A program made the position numbers and the translations under genes. A model generated the notes under the pieces. The model was given only the letters and a program-made list of their open reading frames with translations, was not told where the DNA came from and ran no database searches. From Cryptomeria japonica (lineage: Eukaryota; Streptophyta; Pinopsida; Cupressales; Cupressaceae): a DNA stretch of 64,000 nucleotides. Below are positions 44,037-54,589 of the stretch, piece after piece (positions within the stretch are counted from its first letter, which is position 1; each line of letters begins with the position of its first letter). Where the stretch lies: positions 22,050,047 through 22,114,046 of the forward strand of contig NC_081405.1 of the NCBI RefSeq assembly GCF_030272615.1, written 5' to 3'.

Positions 44037-45446
44037 GTGACTGATGATTCTGATGAGGATCCAGCAAACAATGGATGGGTTTTTGTTGCTATAACAGAAG
44101 ATCAACTGACACCTATTGCTCAACCAGTAGAACAAGCCCTAGCAGCTAAAGTTGAATCAAAGGATGAATGGATTATTGACTTAGGATGCTCACATCATAT
44201 GACTAGAGACAAAGGTAAATTCTTGAACTTTCAAGAATACAATGGAGGTTTAGTAAGATTTGGAGATGACAAAGCCTGTTCAATCAAAGGTAAGGGTTCA
44301 ATATCTCTTGATGGTAAACATAACATTGACAATGTCTACTATGTTGAAGGATTAAAGCATAATATTTTAAGTGTTGGTCAATTAGTTGAGAAAGGTTTTC
44401 AGTTACAATTTAAAAATGGAAAATGCAAAATCATGAATAGAATTGGTTTGGAAATTGCAACCGGTAATCAGACTAGAGGTAATATGTTTCATTTGAAGAA
44501 GAATGAAAAGGCATGCTTAATTGCACATATAGATGAAAGTTGGTTATGGCATAAGAGACTATGTCATGTAAATTTTGATTGCATGGTAAAAATCAGTACT
44601 TCTAAGGCAATTAGAGATCTACCTAAAATTGTGAAACCTCATAATACAATTTGCAAGGAATGTCATTTTGGTAAACAAGTTAGAGCTAGTTTCAAAAGTA
44701 TTCCAAAAAAATCCAATAATGCTCTTGATTTAATTCACACTGAATTATGTGGTCTAGCTAGAACTAAAAGCTTACAAGGTGATAGATATTTCATGCTAAT
44801 TATTGATGATTATTCTAGAATGTGTTGGGTTACTTTTCTCAGAGAAAAATTAGAAGCACTTGGCAAGTTCAAACTATTCAAAGCAATGGTTGAAAATGAA
44901 ACCGGTAAGAAAATCAAATGTTTAAGATCAGATCAAGGAGGAGAATTCACATCTAAGGACTTTAATATATTCTACGAAGTGAATGGAATCAAAAGACAGT
45001 TATCAGCACCTCGGACACCACAACAAAATGGAGTTGTTGAAAGGAAAAATAGAACTATCTTGGATGCAGTAAGAAGTATGTTATCAGAAGCAAATCTACC
45101 ACATGTGTACTGGAGAGAGGCAGTAAGCACTGCTGTCTATACATTCAATAAAGTTCACATCAAAGGTGAAACTGGTAAGACCCCTCATGAACTATGGTTT
45201 GGTAATATTCCTACTCTTAAGTATTTCAGAATTTTTGGAAGTAAATGTTATATTAGAAGAGATGAGTATATTGGCAAATTTGATCCTAGAAGTGATGAAG
45301 GAATATTTCTTGGTTATTCATCTAAGAGCAAGGCATATAGATGTTTTAAAAAAAGATTGCAGAAAATTGTTGAGAGTACAAATGTAAAGATTGATGAACA
45401 ATTCAGAGGAATTTCAAGGTATATAGACTCTGAACCAGAAACATAA
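44037..45446 (+). CDS. Copia C protease and integrase
   Basis: An open frame of 469 codons. Codon 1 here is GTG inside the original polyprotein, not a true start. The protease motif is WIIDLGCSHHMTRD: Asp is kept but the usual D-S-G is D-L-G. The integrase zinc region is WLWHKRLCHVNF...CKECHFGK. In the core the first catalytic Asp is Glu (HTELCG), while RSDQGGEF and VERKN keep the second Asp and the Glu. GIFLGYSSKSKAYRC closes the domain. The open frame with altered catalytic residues suggests recent, mild decay. Confidence 0.88.
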   Translation: MTDDSDEDPANNGWVFVAITEDQLTPIAQPVEQALAAKVESKDEWIIDLGCSHHMTRDKGKFLNFQEYNGGLVRFGDDKACSIKGKGSISLDGKHNIDNVYYVEGLKHNILSVGQLVEKGFQLQFKNGKCKIMNRIGLEIATGNQTRGNMFHLKKNEKACLIAHIDESWLWHKRLCHVNFDCMVKISTSKAIRDLPKIVKPHNTICKECHFGKQVRASFKSIPKKSNNALDLIHTELCGLARTKSLQGDRYFMLIIDDYSRMCWVTFLREKLEALGKFKLFKAMVENETGKKIKCLRSDQGGEFTSKDFNIFYEVNGIKRQLSAPRTPQQNGVVERKNRTILDAVRSMLSEANLPHVYWREAVSTAVYTFNKVHIKGETGKTPHELWFGNIPTLKYFRIFGSKCYIRRDEYIGKFDPRSDEGIFLGYSSKSKAYRCFKKRLQKIVESTNVKIDEQFRGISRYIDSEPET

Positions 45447-45449
45447 GTT

Positions 45450-46319
45450 ATGACAAATGAACCTACATTGAATCCACCAGTACAGAATGAAGATCTAGTT
45501 ACCTCGGTATCATTAGAGGATTCCACAGTAATTGAAGAACAACAACAAACTAAGGCACCCCGGTATGTAAGACTGAATCATTCTGAAGATCAGATAATTG
45601 GAAACAAATTTAAAGGAGTTATGACAAGAGGAAGATTGGCAAATGAAGAGGTATGTCTTATTTCTCAAATTGAACCATCATCTATCAATGAGGCATGTGA
45701 AGATAAATTCTGGATTAAAGCTATGGAAGAAGAATTAGGACAAATTGAGAAAAATAATACTTGGACATTAGTTCCCCGGCCTAAAGATAAAAATGTAATT
45801 GGAACCAAATGGGTATTTAGAAACAAACTTAATGAAGATGGTAAGGTTGTCAGAAATAAAGCAAGACTAGTGTGTAAGGGATATTCTCAAAAAGAAGGAG
45901 TTGATTACAATGAAACCTTTGCACCGACAGCCAGAATTGAGGCAGTTAGATTATTCTTGGCTTTTGTAGCTCACAAGGATTACAAAGTTTATCAAATGGA
46001 TATTAAATGTGCATTTTTTAATGGAGATCTTGAAGAGGAAGTTTATATTGAACAACCTGATGGGTTTTCTTTGACAGATGACAATGATATGGTTTGCTGG
46101 TTAAGAAAAGCTCTGTATGGATTGAAACAAGCCCCAAGAGCTTGGTATGCAAGATTGGATAAGTATCTTTTAAAGATTGGTTTTACCAAAGGAAATGCAG
46201 ATAGCAATTTATATTACAAAGTAACTAATGATGACATCTTTATTATTGAAGTATTTGTTGATGATATAATCTTTGGAGGAGAAGATGGATTATGTAAAGA
46301 ATTTTCTCTTGAAATGTAG
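45450..46319 (+). CDS. Copia C reverse transcriptase, N-terminal part
   Basis: This continues in the same frame after TAA at 45444. It includes [74 protein letters not shown] and the active site [13 protein letters not shown]. It ends at TAG 46317, in a context (EM-stop-QEFEMSM) where Gln CAG is likely. Confidence 0.88.
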   Translation: MTNEPTLNPPVQNEDLVTSVSLEDSTVIEEQQQTKAPRYVRLNHSEDQIIGNKFKGVMTRGRLANEEVCLISQIEPSSINEACEDKFWIKAMEEELGQIEKNNTWTLVPRPKDKNVIGTKWVFRNKLNEDGKVVRNKARLVCKGYSQKEGVDYNETFAPTARIEAVRLFLAFVAHKDYKVYQMDIKCAFFNGDLEEEVYIEQPDGFSLTDDNDMVCWLRKALYGLKQAPRAWYARLDKYLLKIGFTKGNADSNLYYKVTNDDIFIIEVFVDDIIFGGEDGLCKEFSLEM

Positions 46320-46331
46320 CAAGAATTTGAA

Positions 46332-47269
46332 ATGTCTATGATTGGAGAAATAAAATTCTTTTTAGGATTGCAGATTGTACATACTGATAAAGGTATATTT
46401 TTGAGTCAATCTAAGTACTTGAAAGAACTACTTAAGAAATTTGGGATGGAGAACTCTAAACTAGTAAGCACACCTATGACTACAAATGACAAATTATCTC
46501 AAAAGGATGAATCTACACCTATTAATCCAACTAGATACAAATCTATGACAGGAGGTCTACTGTATTTGACACAAACCAGGCCTGATATTATGAATGCAGT
46601 ATGTATTGTTTCTAGATTTCAGAGTAATCCTAAGGAAAATCATGAATCAGCAGTGAAAAGGATTTTCCGGTACTTACAAGGCATAGAAAATCTTGGATTA
46701 TGGTATCCTAAAGATGAAAATTTTGATCTATGTGCATATACAAATGCAAACTGGGTAGGAGATGTGGATGATAGAAAAAGCACCACTGGAGGAGCATTCT
46801 TTCTTGGAAAGAGATTAGTTTCTTGGTTGAGTAAGAAACAAAGTTGTACATTTTTATCAACAGTAGAATCAGAATATGCTGCAGCAACAACAAACTATAC
46901 AGAGGTACTTTGGCATAAGCAAGTGTTGAAAGACATAAAGGTAAAATGCAAGGAACCTATTACTATATACTATGATAACACTACAACAATTGATAAATCT
47001 AAAAATCCAGTATTACATTCTAAAACAAAACATGTTTCTATCAAACTGAATTTTCTAAGGGAAAAAGTTGAAGAAAAAGAGATAAAACTGGTTTATGTGA
47101 ATACTAAAGAACAACTTGCAGATATTTTCACAAAACCTTTGCCTAAGGAAACTTTTGAGTATCTCAAAGATCAGCTTGGAGTCATACCACCACTGGTAGA
47201 GACTTTGATAGTTGATGATTGTCATCAACCGACAGAATTAAATGGACAAATCTTTTATTCCGGTATTTG
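46332..47269 (+). CDS. Copia C RT C-terminal part and RNase H
   Basis: Same frame. GEIKFFLGLQI and GIFLSQSKYLKELLKKFG (RT connection) are followed by RNase H with YTNANWVGDVDDRKSTTGG (the usual Asp of T-D-A-D is Asn), ESEYAAA, YYDNTTTIDKSKN, HSKTKHVSIKL and LADIFTKPLPKE. The coding ends at TGA near 47268. The loss of the RNase H Asp adds to the mutated catalytic sites elsewhere in this element. Confidence 0.88.
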
Positions 47270-47594
47270 ATGAGGAAGCTACTTCTTAGGGGGGAGTAGT
47301 TGGTATATTGAATTGATTGGTATTTTGTATGAACTTGACTTTTTGTGACTTTGGCATTTGATGTCAAAGGGGGAGAGATATCTATGGAAAAACACATTAT
47401 CTTTTTGTTAAGAAAAAGAGATTTTAGGGGAGAGATTTTGAAAAACACATTTAAGGGGAAATTGGTATGAAAGATTGGTATTGTTACTCCCAGGGGGAGA
47501 AATGGAGATTGTTGGTTTTTGTATTTGGCATTTCTATTTTGGCACTGTGATGGTTTTTCCATCTTGTGTTGCCATCAATGCCAAAGGGGGAGAT
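47270..47594 (+). other. Copia C polypurine tract region
   Basis: G-runs lie near 47290 (GGGGGGAGTAG), 47371 (CAAAGGGGGAGAG), 47428, 47454 and 47493 (CAGGGGGAGAAATGG). The LTR-adjacent tract CCAAAGGGGGAGAT ends at 47594. Confidence 0.8.
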
Positions 47595-48656
47595 TGTTGG
47601 TATTTTGGTATGGTTTTGTCATTGATGTCAACACCTACTGAATACACCTACTTTGGAGATCCAACAACATTCACCGGCAAGCAGTAATCTGTGCAACATT
47701 TACTAATATATTATTCACTGACAGGATATATTGTTCACCGGTACCTGGAATGACATGGAAGACACTTGGTAATGTTGAAGACATCGTGTGGACACTTTAT
47801 TTTGAAGTAATAATCATTGGTATATTCATATTTGCATATTTGCTTTTAGCGGCAAATAGGTCCAGGTTATCTAGGGTTACACCGACAGGTTTATCTTTTC
47901 CAGATCAGCATGGCACGCTATGGAGATGATTTATTATTGTTGTAAATGCATTAAGCCGACATGTTTAATCAGTTATTGCATCGGATATTATATTATTTGT
48001 AAAATGTTTCTATTATAATATCTTGTAGAGCCGACCTACTAAAAGTGGTCTTAGGGTATGGTATAAATGTAAGATCTTATTTGTAAAGATCAAGTGTGGA
48101 ATGCGAAAAAGATTTAAGTGAAGGTATATGCGAGATCAAGCAGAGGCATACACGAAGGCATCATTTGAAGGTGAAGTTAGGTTTTTGTAGAAGCATATCA
48201 GCATTACATCGGTACTGAATCCAGCATATGAAGATGCTATTTTGTGCAATACATTCTTATTGGATTTAACTATCCAACTGTAGTCAGTGTGAATCCCATT
48301 TGTGATTGAGTAGTGAGATCTAGGCTGTTGGCCTTTCTGCATGTGCAGACCCCTTTTGTACACTTACTATCTGTAGTAGTATCATCTGATTGTGGGTAAG
48401 GTTTCCCACCATGGTTTTTCCCCTTACAGGGTTTCCACGTACAAATATTGGTGTCATGTGTTGTGGATGACTTTATGTTTATGTTTCATGCATTAATCCT
48501 CACCGGTATAGTGATTTACTGTTAACACTGTCTACCGGCATACTTAACTGGTTTATTGACATTAAGCATTAAGTGGTTAATTAGTTTTGGTTTGAATTTA
48601 TTAGACAACTGATTCACCCCCCCCCCCCCCCTCTCAGTTGTCTTCGAGACCTAACA
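47595..48656 (+). repeat. 3' LTR of copia C
   Basis: A 1062-bp copy of 41939-42994. Its U5 C-run is 15 bases long (48617-48631) compared with eight in the 5' copy. It ends GACCTAACA before AGGAA. Confidence 0.95.
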
Positions 48657-49129
48657 AGGAACACATGTTGATGTATGTTTTGACACATCATAAGGCATCT
48701 AGAATGGAGATAAGATCGGCTCTACTTTACTGTGTGGTTTTAGCCCATGGTTTTGTAATACTGTTTGACAGTTTCTTGTATTGTTTTTCCTATATATGAG
48801 GTGCGTGAGATAGAGGTTGTGTGTAAGAGTCTTATGGCTATTGAGTTACCTTTGAATCTCTTATTAGTGGTACTATTGTGAAGAGCTTTCTCTGCATGTA
48901 TATTATAATCTATTATTGATTGTTGAATAATATATCGAGCTGCATTTGGAGAGTGGGATTTTTCTCCCGAAAGGGTTTTCCCCACGTACATCATTGTGTT
49001 GTGGAATGCATGATATTATGTTTATTTCTATCAAGTTTCTATAATTGTTTTAACGATCTGAAAATGTTTTATATTACCGTCCTCTCAAAGTTAGTGTAGG
49101 AAGTTGTTCTGCTACTTAACTTCCTTACA

Positions 49130-49345
49130 AAACCCTCTATGACTCCTCTTGTAGTTCTTAAAATTGTCTTTAAAGGGATCTATAGCTATCTTCTGTTGCA
49201 ACAACATTTCTTCCACCACCATAATTTCTTCATGGAGGTATTCTAATCACTTTTCTCACAAACCCACAACCACACTAGTCCTTGTGTAAACTACCTCACA
49301 TTTGGTGATTTTTTTCACACACTTGGGAATTCCTCTAGTACCACT
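49130..49345 (-). pseudogene. Ty3/gypsy gag N-terminal remnant (element H)
   Basis: On the minus strand, 49130-49250 reads EYLHEEIMVVEEMLLQQ, then DPFKDNFKNYKRSHRGF, which joins KPRGRNKSEDE at 41510 when S2 is removed. A degenerate primer-site-like TGGTACTAGAGG lies at about 49332-49343, close to the presumed LTR end. Confidence 0.6.
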
Positions 49346-50142
49346 TGATGAAGCGATGCTCCACCCAACACTCAAATATAGAACAAAAACAAATATTAAA
49401 AAGACAAATGCAAGAAATAAAACAACCCACTTTCAATTTATTGAATAAATTGAAATTACAAACTCAAAAATTATAATGCTACAACTATATGGGATTAAAT
49501 CATAACAAAGAAACTATATGGGATTGAATAGTATTAATAGAGTTGTTCTCTATAACCTTCATTCCCCTCTTTATTTGGCACCAATAGCCTTGTTATAATG
49601 TTTTTGACAATGTATCCATTCATTTTCTCACCCAAGGATAATTTTTATTTGAAAATTAAATTTTGTTAGCACAACTTTTGGGAGCTATAAATTTGGACTC
49701 AAGTGTTTGAGTTGATATTATACTATATCATTTGAAAGATCACAAAGAGATATACAACACTATAATAATTTGAAGATCATTTTGGTTGGTTATGAAGAGT
49801 TTTAGAGGTTTCTAAGGTCTTCAGATTCTAGTTTAAAAATTTATAGAATAAATTTTCCGAGAGAAAAATATCAATATCTTCCAAACATACACAATATTGA
49901 GATGATTCTTTCACCATTCAATTTATTTTTCAATTTCATTCCTTGGGGTCAATTTTCATGTCCACACATGCCCTTATAAGATGAATTACTAAAAATAGAA
50001 AGTTATTACTTTTGACTTTTTCAAACTTTTAACTATCATAAACCTCATCATGAGTGTCACCATAGGCTCCTAAACAAGTAAATAAATCTACAAAAATGAA
50101 AGGAAAATACAGTTTTTGTGGGTATGCAAAATTTCCCTTACA
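49346..50142 (-). repeat. Probable 5' LTR of element H
   Basis: No second copy is in the window, so the limits are inferred. In plus view the region begins TGATGAAGCG just before the primer-like site and may end CCCTTACA at 50142, giving TG/CA ends and about 800 bp. It is AT-rich and non-coding. Confidence 0.35.
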
Positions 50143-50559
50143 CCACAAGGTCCTCCTACATTTAATTTAGATACCTTTGAATATAAATTAAATAAATCAT
50201 CTTGGGCTCATTATTGTCTTTGGATCATGTACATAACTTAGATACTTTTATCCTTGATCCTACATATTCCTATCCATAATGAAAAAATATCTTGCACACA
50301 TCTATTGTTTTATTTCTTTCCTAGGTTGAGGAAATTTTTTCATAAATAATATATTTACTTCAATGTCTAGCGTTAAGCATCTATCAACACGATATGAAGC
50401 ATTATAGGGGGGTTGCATGGTTTTTCTTGTCATCTCAATATTGAGAGGCAAAATTTAATTGCATGGGGTTCCTTCTTTCCCACTTTTTGGGGGAGACACA
50501 TAGTCCTCTCTTTTCTCTCCTACCATGGGGAACATTTATTGCACCTTCAATGAATATGA
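50143..50559. other. Unassigned interval
   Basis: No ORF, repeat pair or RNA gene recognised. It may be the decayed upstream part of the gypsy pol that follows. Confidence 0.4.
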
Positions 50560-51260
50560 CAAGGTCACTTGGTTTTCCAGAGAGTGTCACCTTAGATAGA
50601 GACACTATGTTTATGAGCCACTTCTGGTAAACATTATGAAAGAAGTTGGGGGAGACATTATAACTTTAATTTAACATACCATCTATAAATAAATGTATAG
50701 GTAGTGGTTATTCATAGAATATTGGGAAATATCCTAAGAAGTTTGTGGGGGACGAACTAGATAGTGGGATAAATGGTTCACACAAGCTAAATTTGTATTC
50801 AATAAATCATTATATTAATCTACTAACAATAACCCCTTTCAAATTATGTATGAGAAACCTCTAAAAAGTGTTGCAAACTTATTGGAGGTTATTGATGGAG
50901 GGCGAAATAAAAAAAATCAAATATTTTTGCACAACACATGAAGTGCATGCACATGTGAAATAATAGTTGAAGTAGATAATAGCAAATATAAGGCAAGTGT
51001 AGATGAACATAGAAGCAAAAGTACTTAATTGGAGTGATAATTGGTAATGGAACATCAATGAAAGAAAATTGCAACCTTAAAAATGCATAATAAGTTGAAG
51101 CTAAAGAAGATTGACCCTTGTCATGTGTTACACATGATTTTGGATAATACACATGAAATTAAATTATCAAAATGTTTACACATCTAATTGTTGTTTAGCA
51201 TAGCTAATCTATGTGAGTATCGTGAAGTTGAAAGTTTGGAGGAGGATAAATCAGCACTAT
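50560..51260 (+). pseudogene. Decayed Ty3/gypsy integrase
   Basis: Plus-strand gypsy integrase in heavily mutated form: GFPESVTLDRD and FMSHFW (region of the second catalytic Asp) near 50570-50635, KFVGDEL near 50740, WDKWFTQAKFVFNKS near 50770, NPFQIMYEKPL near 50840, and C-terminal KASVDEH near 51000 and KLKLKKIDPCHVLH near 51100-51130. There are many stops and frame changes. Its orientation is opposite to element H, so it is a separate old insertion. Confidence 0.65.
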
Positions 51261-52598
51261 AAGAACTATATTAGAGACAAGTCTTAGAGAGGTCTAAAGA
51301 TTAGTTAGATGGAATTATGAGTGCACGATTGAATAGAAGCAACATAAAGAATATTTAGTTTAGCGGAGTGGTCTAGAGGAGTTGAGAATGATTCATTTCT
51401 TTTTAAGGGCATGGGTTAATTTGGGTGTCCACCACAACCTTCCATGATTCTTTAATTGTGATTCTTTAATTGTGAGTATTATGCTCACAAATATATTACT
51501 TAGAATGTCTAATGCAAGAACATCCAAAGTTTGAGAGATCTTACGAAACCCCAAAATATTGTATTTTATATTTTGTAGGTCATATTAATTTTCTTGTTAT
51601 TTCGTAGTTTGTAGATTCTCATCACAAAAAATAGTTCTCACTACCAAGGCATTTTCAACTTAGCTGGCATTCCAATTCACCTCAAATTGAGGATCAAGAT
51701 ATCATAGTGAAGTGGTAGGTCCACCTTTGTAGTAGAAACTAAACATATTATCAATCTTAACCGGTCCCTAGGATGTTCATAGATGAAACAACGTCAAGTT
51801 TTAAAGCCTAAATCTTAGCAAATGACATACACCCCACATGTCCCCTTTATTGGCAAACTATAATGTGCTAAAAGCCTTTGATGATTTTGTACTAAAGTTT
51901 GAATGTTACATTGACTTGCATAATTTTGATCATCCCAAGAAGAGCTAAATAGACGAAGAATCATGATCTTCGAGTTAGTGGGAGAGCAACAAAACAAATT
52001 TGGGTAGCTGGATTAGATTTCTCTAAGTATTGTAATCAGAATGTTGCCTACACACATATATTATTATAACAAGCATGTTTATATCTAAATTTGTCACTCT
52101 TATGGATAAATACATGTATTAGTGGAATGTATATTCAGTATTGAGATTTTATAGTGACCTATTATAATCAAGGACTTGATTTGTGAAGACATGCATACAT
52201 ATCTTTGTCTTTATTTTCAATTATGTGTATTGATATTTTATTAGCTTATGTTAAAACTGCATAAATAAACAATCTTTTATTAGATTTTCTATTTAATACA
52301 TCAACTTCAAATTAATAAACATCTAAATAACAATCTAAACTCATTTTTATATTTATATATATATATATATAAAGAATGTAAAAGTAGCATATTATTTACA
52401 CAAGTTTTACGGTAAATATTTTTGTTTGTGTTGAAGAACACCAAAATATCCAAAATAACATTTAAGTTATAGAAAAAGGAGATAAAGAGTCCATATTGTA
52501 GAGGGACATGCTAGCACAATATGTAACGAGGTTTAAAGGTTTGTAATAAGCTTTATTTAAAGAATTTGAAAATAATCTTGATCTAATTAAGTGATGAC
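51261..52598. other. Unassigned interval
   Basis: About 1.3 kb of AT-rich DNA in which I see no supported gene or element boundary. A short TA run lies near 52350. Confidence 0.4.
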
Positions 52599-52610
52599 TC
52601 AAATTCACCC

Positions 52611-52840
52611 AAACAGCTATTCAGTCATTAGGATGCATCAAGACATTCATGGCTAAATGCTACATAATTGAAGTTTTGACTTCTCATGGACGAGGAGTGT
52701 TGTTATTTGTTTGAGGTGATGATATAGTGAACAAGTTACAAACAATCCTCATCCATGAGAATTCAAAACTTCAATTAACTTCAATTATGTAGTATCTAGC
52801 CATAGATACCGTTGTGCATCCTGATGACTAGATAACCGTT
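52611..52840. mobile_element. Foldback/MITE-like hairpin
   Basis: Two inverted arms of about 110 bp (52611-52722 and 52732-52840) pair with few mismatches around a loop of about 10 bp. Examples are CTACATAATTGAAGTT on the left and its reverse complement near 52778. The flanks hold a near-direct repeat, TCAAATTCAC (52599-52608) and TCAAAATTCAC (52843-52853), that may be a 10-bp target duplication of Mutator type. No coding capacity. Confidence 0.7.
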
Positions 52841-53101
52841 TTTCAAAATTCACAAAAGAGAACCATATGATTTCTCTTCATTGATTCCGTCAAATGAGCG
52901 TTTTTAGTATACTTAATCCAGATGGATACTTCATTAATCACACCATCAGTATTCTTCACTGAGAAAACTCTCTACAGATGCAGTTGCAATGGTTTAAAAT
53001 GCATATTCTATTAAGTAATTAGCAATCATACAATAAACCTGTGAGGAGATTGAGAGCATGAATATTTGCATGCTTAGAGCTATACACTAGAAGGGAAAAC
53101 C

Positions 53102-53107
53102 TTTATT
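53102..53107 (-). terminator. Polyadenylation signal of the SPIRAL1-like gene
   Basis: On the minus strand AATAAA lies about 100 bases after the stop codon at 53207, a usual distance for a plant 3' UTR. Confidence 0.5.
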
Positions 53108-53206
53108 TTACATACAGATGAACAGCCCACATTTACAGAGGTAATAGCTAACTATATCTGTATAACGAAGCCATGAGATGAAGAACATCATTAATTTGTT
53201 GCCTTC

Positions 53207-53712
53207 TCATTTCTGTCCTCCAAAGAGATAACCAAGAGAAGACCCTCCACCTGGTACACTCTGCACTTTTGTCGAAGGTCTCCCCTGAAATAATACAAGA
53301 CCAGAAGAATCATCAAGACAGTTCTCCTTTCTCAGTAGGTTAAATCTAAAACAAGATACTAACAATAGAATGATTATAAGAGAAAACAAGATACTAACAA
53401 TAGAATGATTATAAGGGAAACAACAAACCAACAATTGAATGTTTATAAGGTCGCTCTTGACACCAAACAGTCTTAAAAAAAATCGATTACAAGAGGAAAA
53501 AAAAAAAACCAACTTACAGTAATGAAATTCCCAACATTCTGACCGTCAGCTCGATGGTAGTTATTAGAAATTGGCTGCTTATTGTCATTTTCATTGTTTC
53601 GAGGGACACTTTCATTGTTTTGAGGGATATCTTTTGTGGGCACTGAGGCTTCTCCTCCAAATAGGTATCCCAAAGAGCTTTGCCCCCTTCCACTGCAAAC
53701 ACCTCGACCCAT
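53207..53712 (-). CDS. SP1L: SPIRAL1-like microtubule-associated protein (two exons)
   Basis: Plant SPIRAL1 proteins are small microtubule-associated proteins that localise to cortical microtubules and control directional cell expansion. Exon 1 (53712-53518, minus) encodes MGRGVCSGRGQSSLGYLFGG, a polar linker and a segment ending ADGQNVGNFIT. Exon 2 (53284-53207) encodes GRPSTKVQSVPGGGSSLGYL and the final FGGQK. The N- and C-terminal S-S-L-G-Y-L-F-G-G repeats are the family signature. The intron of 233 bp (53285-53517) has a GTAAGT donor and a TTCAG acceptor and splits codons in phase 0. The predicted length is 90 residues, a little shorter than the usual 100-125. I chose ATG 53712 because the family begins MGRG. 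No stop or frameshift is seen, so it is likely a working gene, the only clear host gene here. Confidence 0.9.
53351..53420. repeat. 35-bp tandem duplication in the SPIRAL1-like intron
   Basis: Two adjacent copies of a 35-bp unit (53351-53385 and 53386-53420) containing ACAAGATACTAACAATAGAA. They lie wholly in the intron. Confidence 0.85.
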
Positions 53713-53782
53713 TCTCACTACTGCACCTTCAAACGAGGATTGTAAAAGCTTTCTCTTGCCTCAACCTACTAATCAATCAATC

Positions 53783-53789
53783 TCTTATA
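53783..53789 (-). promoter_or_regulatory. Possible TATA box of the SPIRAL1-like gene
   Basis: The minus strand reads TATAAGA about 71 bases before the ATG. It is weak, and a leader intron or distal start is also possible. Confidence 0.3.
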
Positions 53790-53997
53790 CACCACACCTC
53801 TACAAGATTTTTTCACCGACATTCAGAAATATGCTTTATTGAATAGTGCACTAAAGTTATCTGACCCACTACGGTCCCCCATAAGGAAGAGGACCCAAAA
53901 AAGTAATAACATTTAGTATTATTTGTTGTCAAGGAATAAAGAGAGGCCATCTAACTACAATGATTGACCTAAATTTGATGAATGGTAGAGACAATGA

Positions 53998-54261
53998 TTG
54001 AGGCATTACAATAAAGGAGAGAAGGTCCCTCGCAATCACTTTAAAGATGTCATACACATCGGTGAACAGTGGATTTACACTGTAAATTTCTGTGGTAGCC
54101 CTTCAGAAATGGAGTTAGTGGTGAGAGGTGACAATAGCAACTTAACACGTCTCTTTGCCAAGGAATCATTATCCTTATTTGAAATGACAGGCTACCAATT
54201 AGCTAAGTTGCTGAGCTGCCCTTTTGACGATCAGATTTGTAGGCTCCCTTACTGTAACTAA
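53998..54261 (+). other. Unidentified open segment, possible exon or gene fragment
   Basis: An 87-codon open frame bounded by TGA upstream and TAA at 54259. The first codon is TTG, so it has no ATG of its own; it could be a 3' exon, with acceptor-like AG sites near 53989 or 54020. Protein-like composition supports coding: NHFKDVIHIGEQWIYTVNFC, GDNSNLTRLFAKESLSLFEM. I do not recognise the family. Its last 32 bases fall in the direct duplication repeated at 56157. Confidence 0.35.
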
Positions 54262-54341
54262 AGAAATCTATAATAAAGGATGGACTTTATAGGAAATAAT
54301 TGTAAGATGGGTAAGGTTGTGAAAACAGTTTCTTACATCAA
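54230..54341. repeat. Left copy of about 112-bp direct duplication
   Basis: It begins ATCAGATTTGTAGGCTCCC and ends TTCTTACATCAA. It matches 56157-56267 with only a few differences and directly borders the inverted-repeat element. Confidence 0.93.
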
Positions 54342-54589
54342 TGGACAAAATGGCCAAAATGGCCCTCCTCATGCCATGCCTTCTCCATGCCCCCCATGTC
54401 ATGTGTACGGTTTGATTGGACATGGTGGCTCTTTTTTTCATGCAGGTCACATCAGTATCTGGAGTCAGTTTGTCCCTGCAGTCCTTTCCTATAAAACAAA
54501 TTAAATGCTTTGTTTTTGTTTTTTTGGAATTTTTTTTTCAAATCATTTTCATTCTAACTTGTATCTTTTAGAGTATCATGGCTATGGTA

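Larger units (their letters stand above)
41939..48656 (+). mobile_element. Copia element C (Sirevirus-like), nearly intact
   Basis: A 6.7-kb element with LTRs of 1056 and 1062 bp and TSD AGGAA at 41934-41938 and 48657-48661. The primer site, gag, protease, integrase, RT, RNase H and several polypurine tracts are all present. It has one frameshift and few stops, so it is the least decayed full element in the window, nested inside S2. Confidence 0.95.
41511..49129 (+). mobile_element. Solo LTR S2, split by copia C
   Basis: The two parts (41511-41938 and 48662-49129) total about 0.9 kb and form one LTR-like unit. It begins TATTGGGAAAATGG (likely TGTTGGG with a G-to-A change) and ends CTTCCTTACA. 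The 5-bp duplication AAACC is at 41506-41510 and 49130-49134. Removing it joins the gag frame of element H without a break. It contains TATATAT near 48790 and no coding region. Confidence 0.7.

Noticed and set aside
52611-52840. microRNA precursor
   Set aside because: The arms are about 110 bp and nearly perfect over their whole length, with a near-duplication at the flanks, which fits a foldback element better; small-RNA data would be needed.
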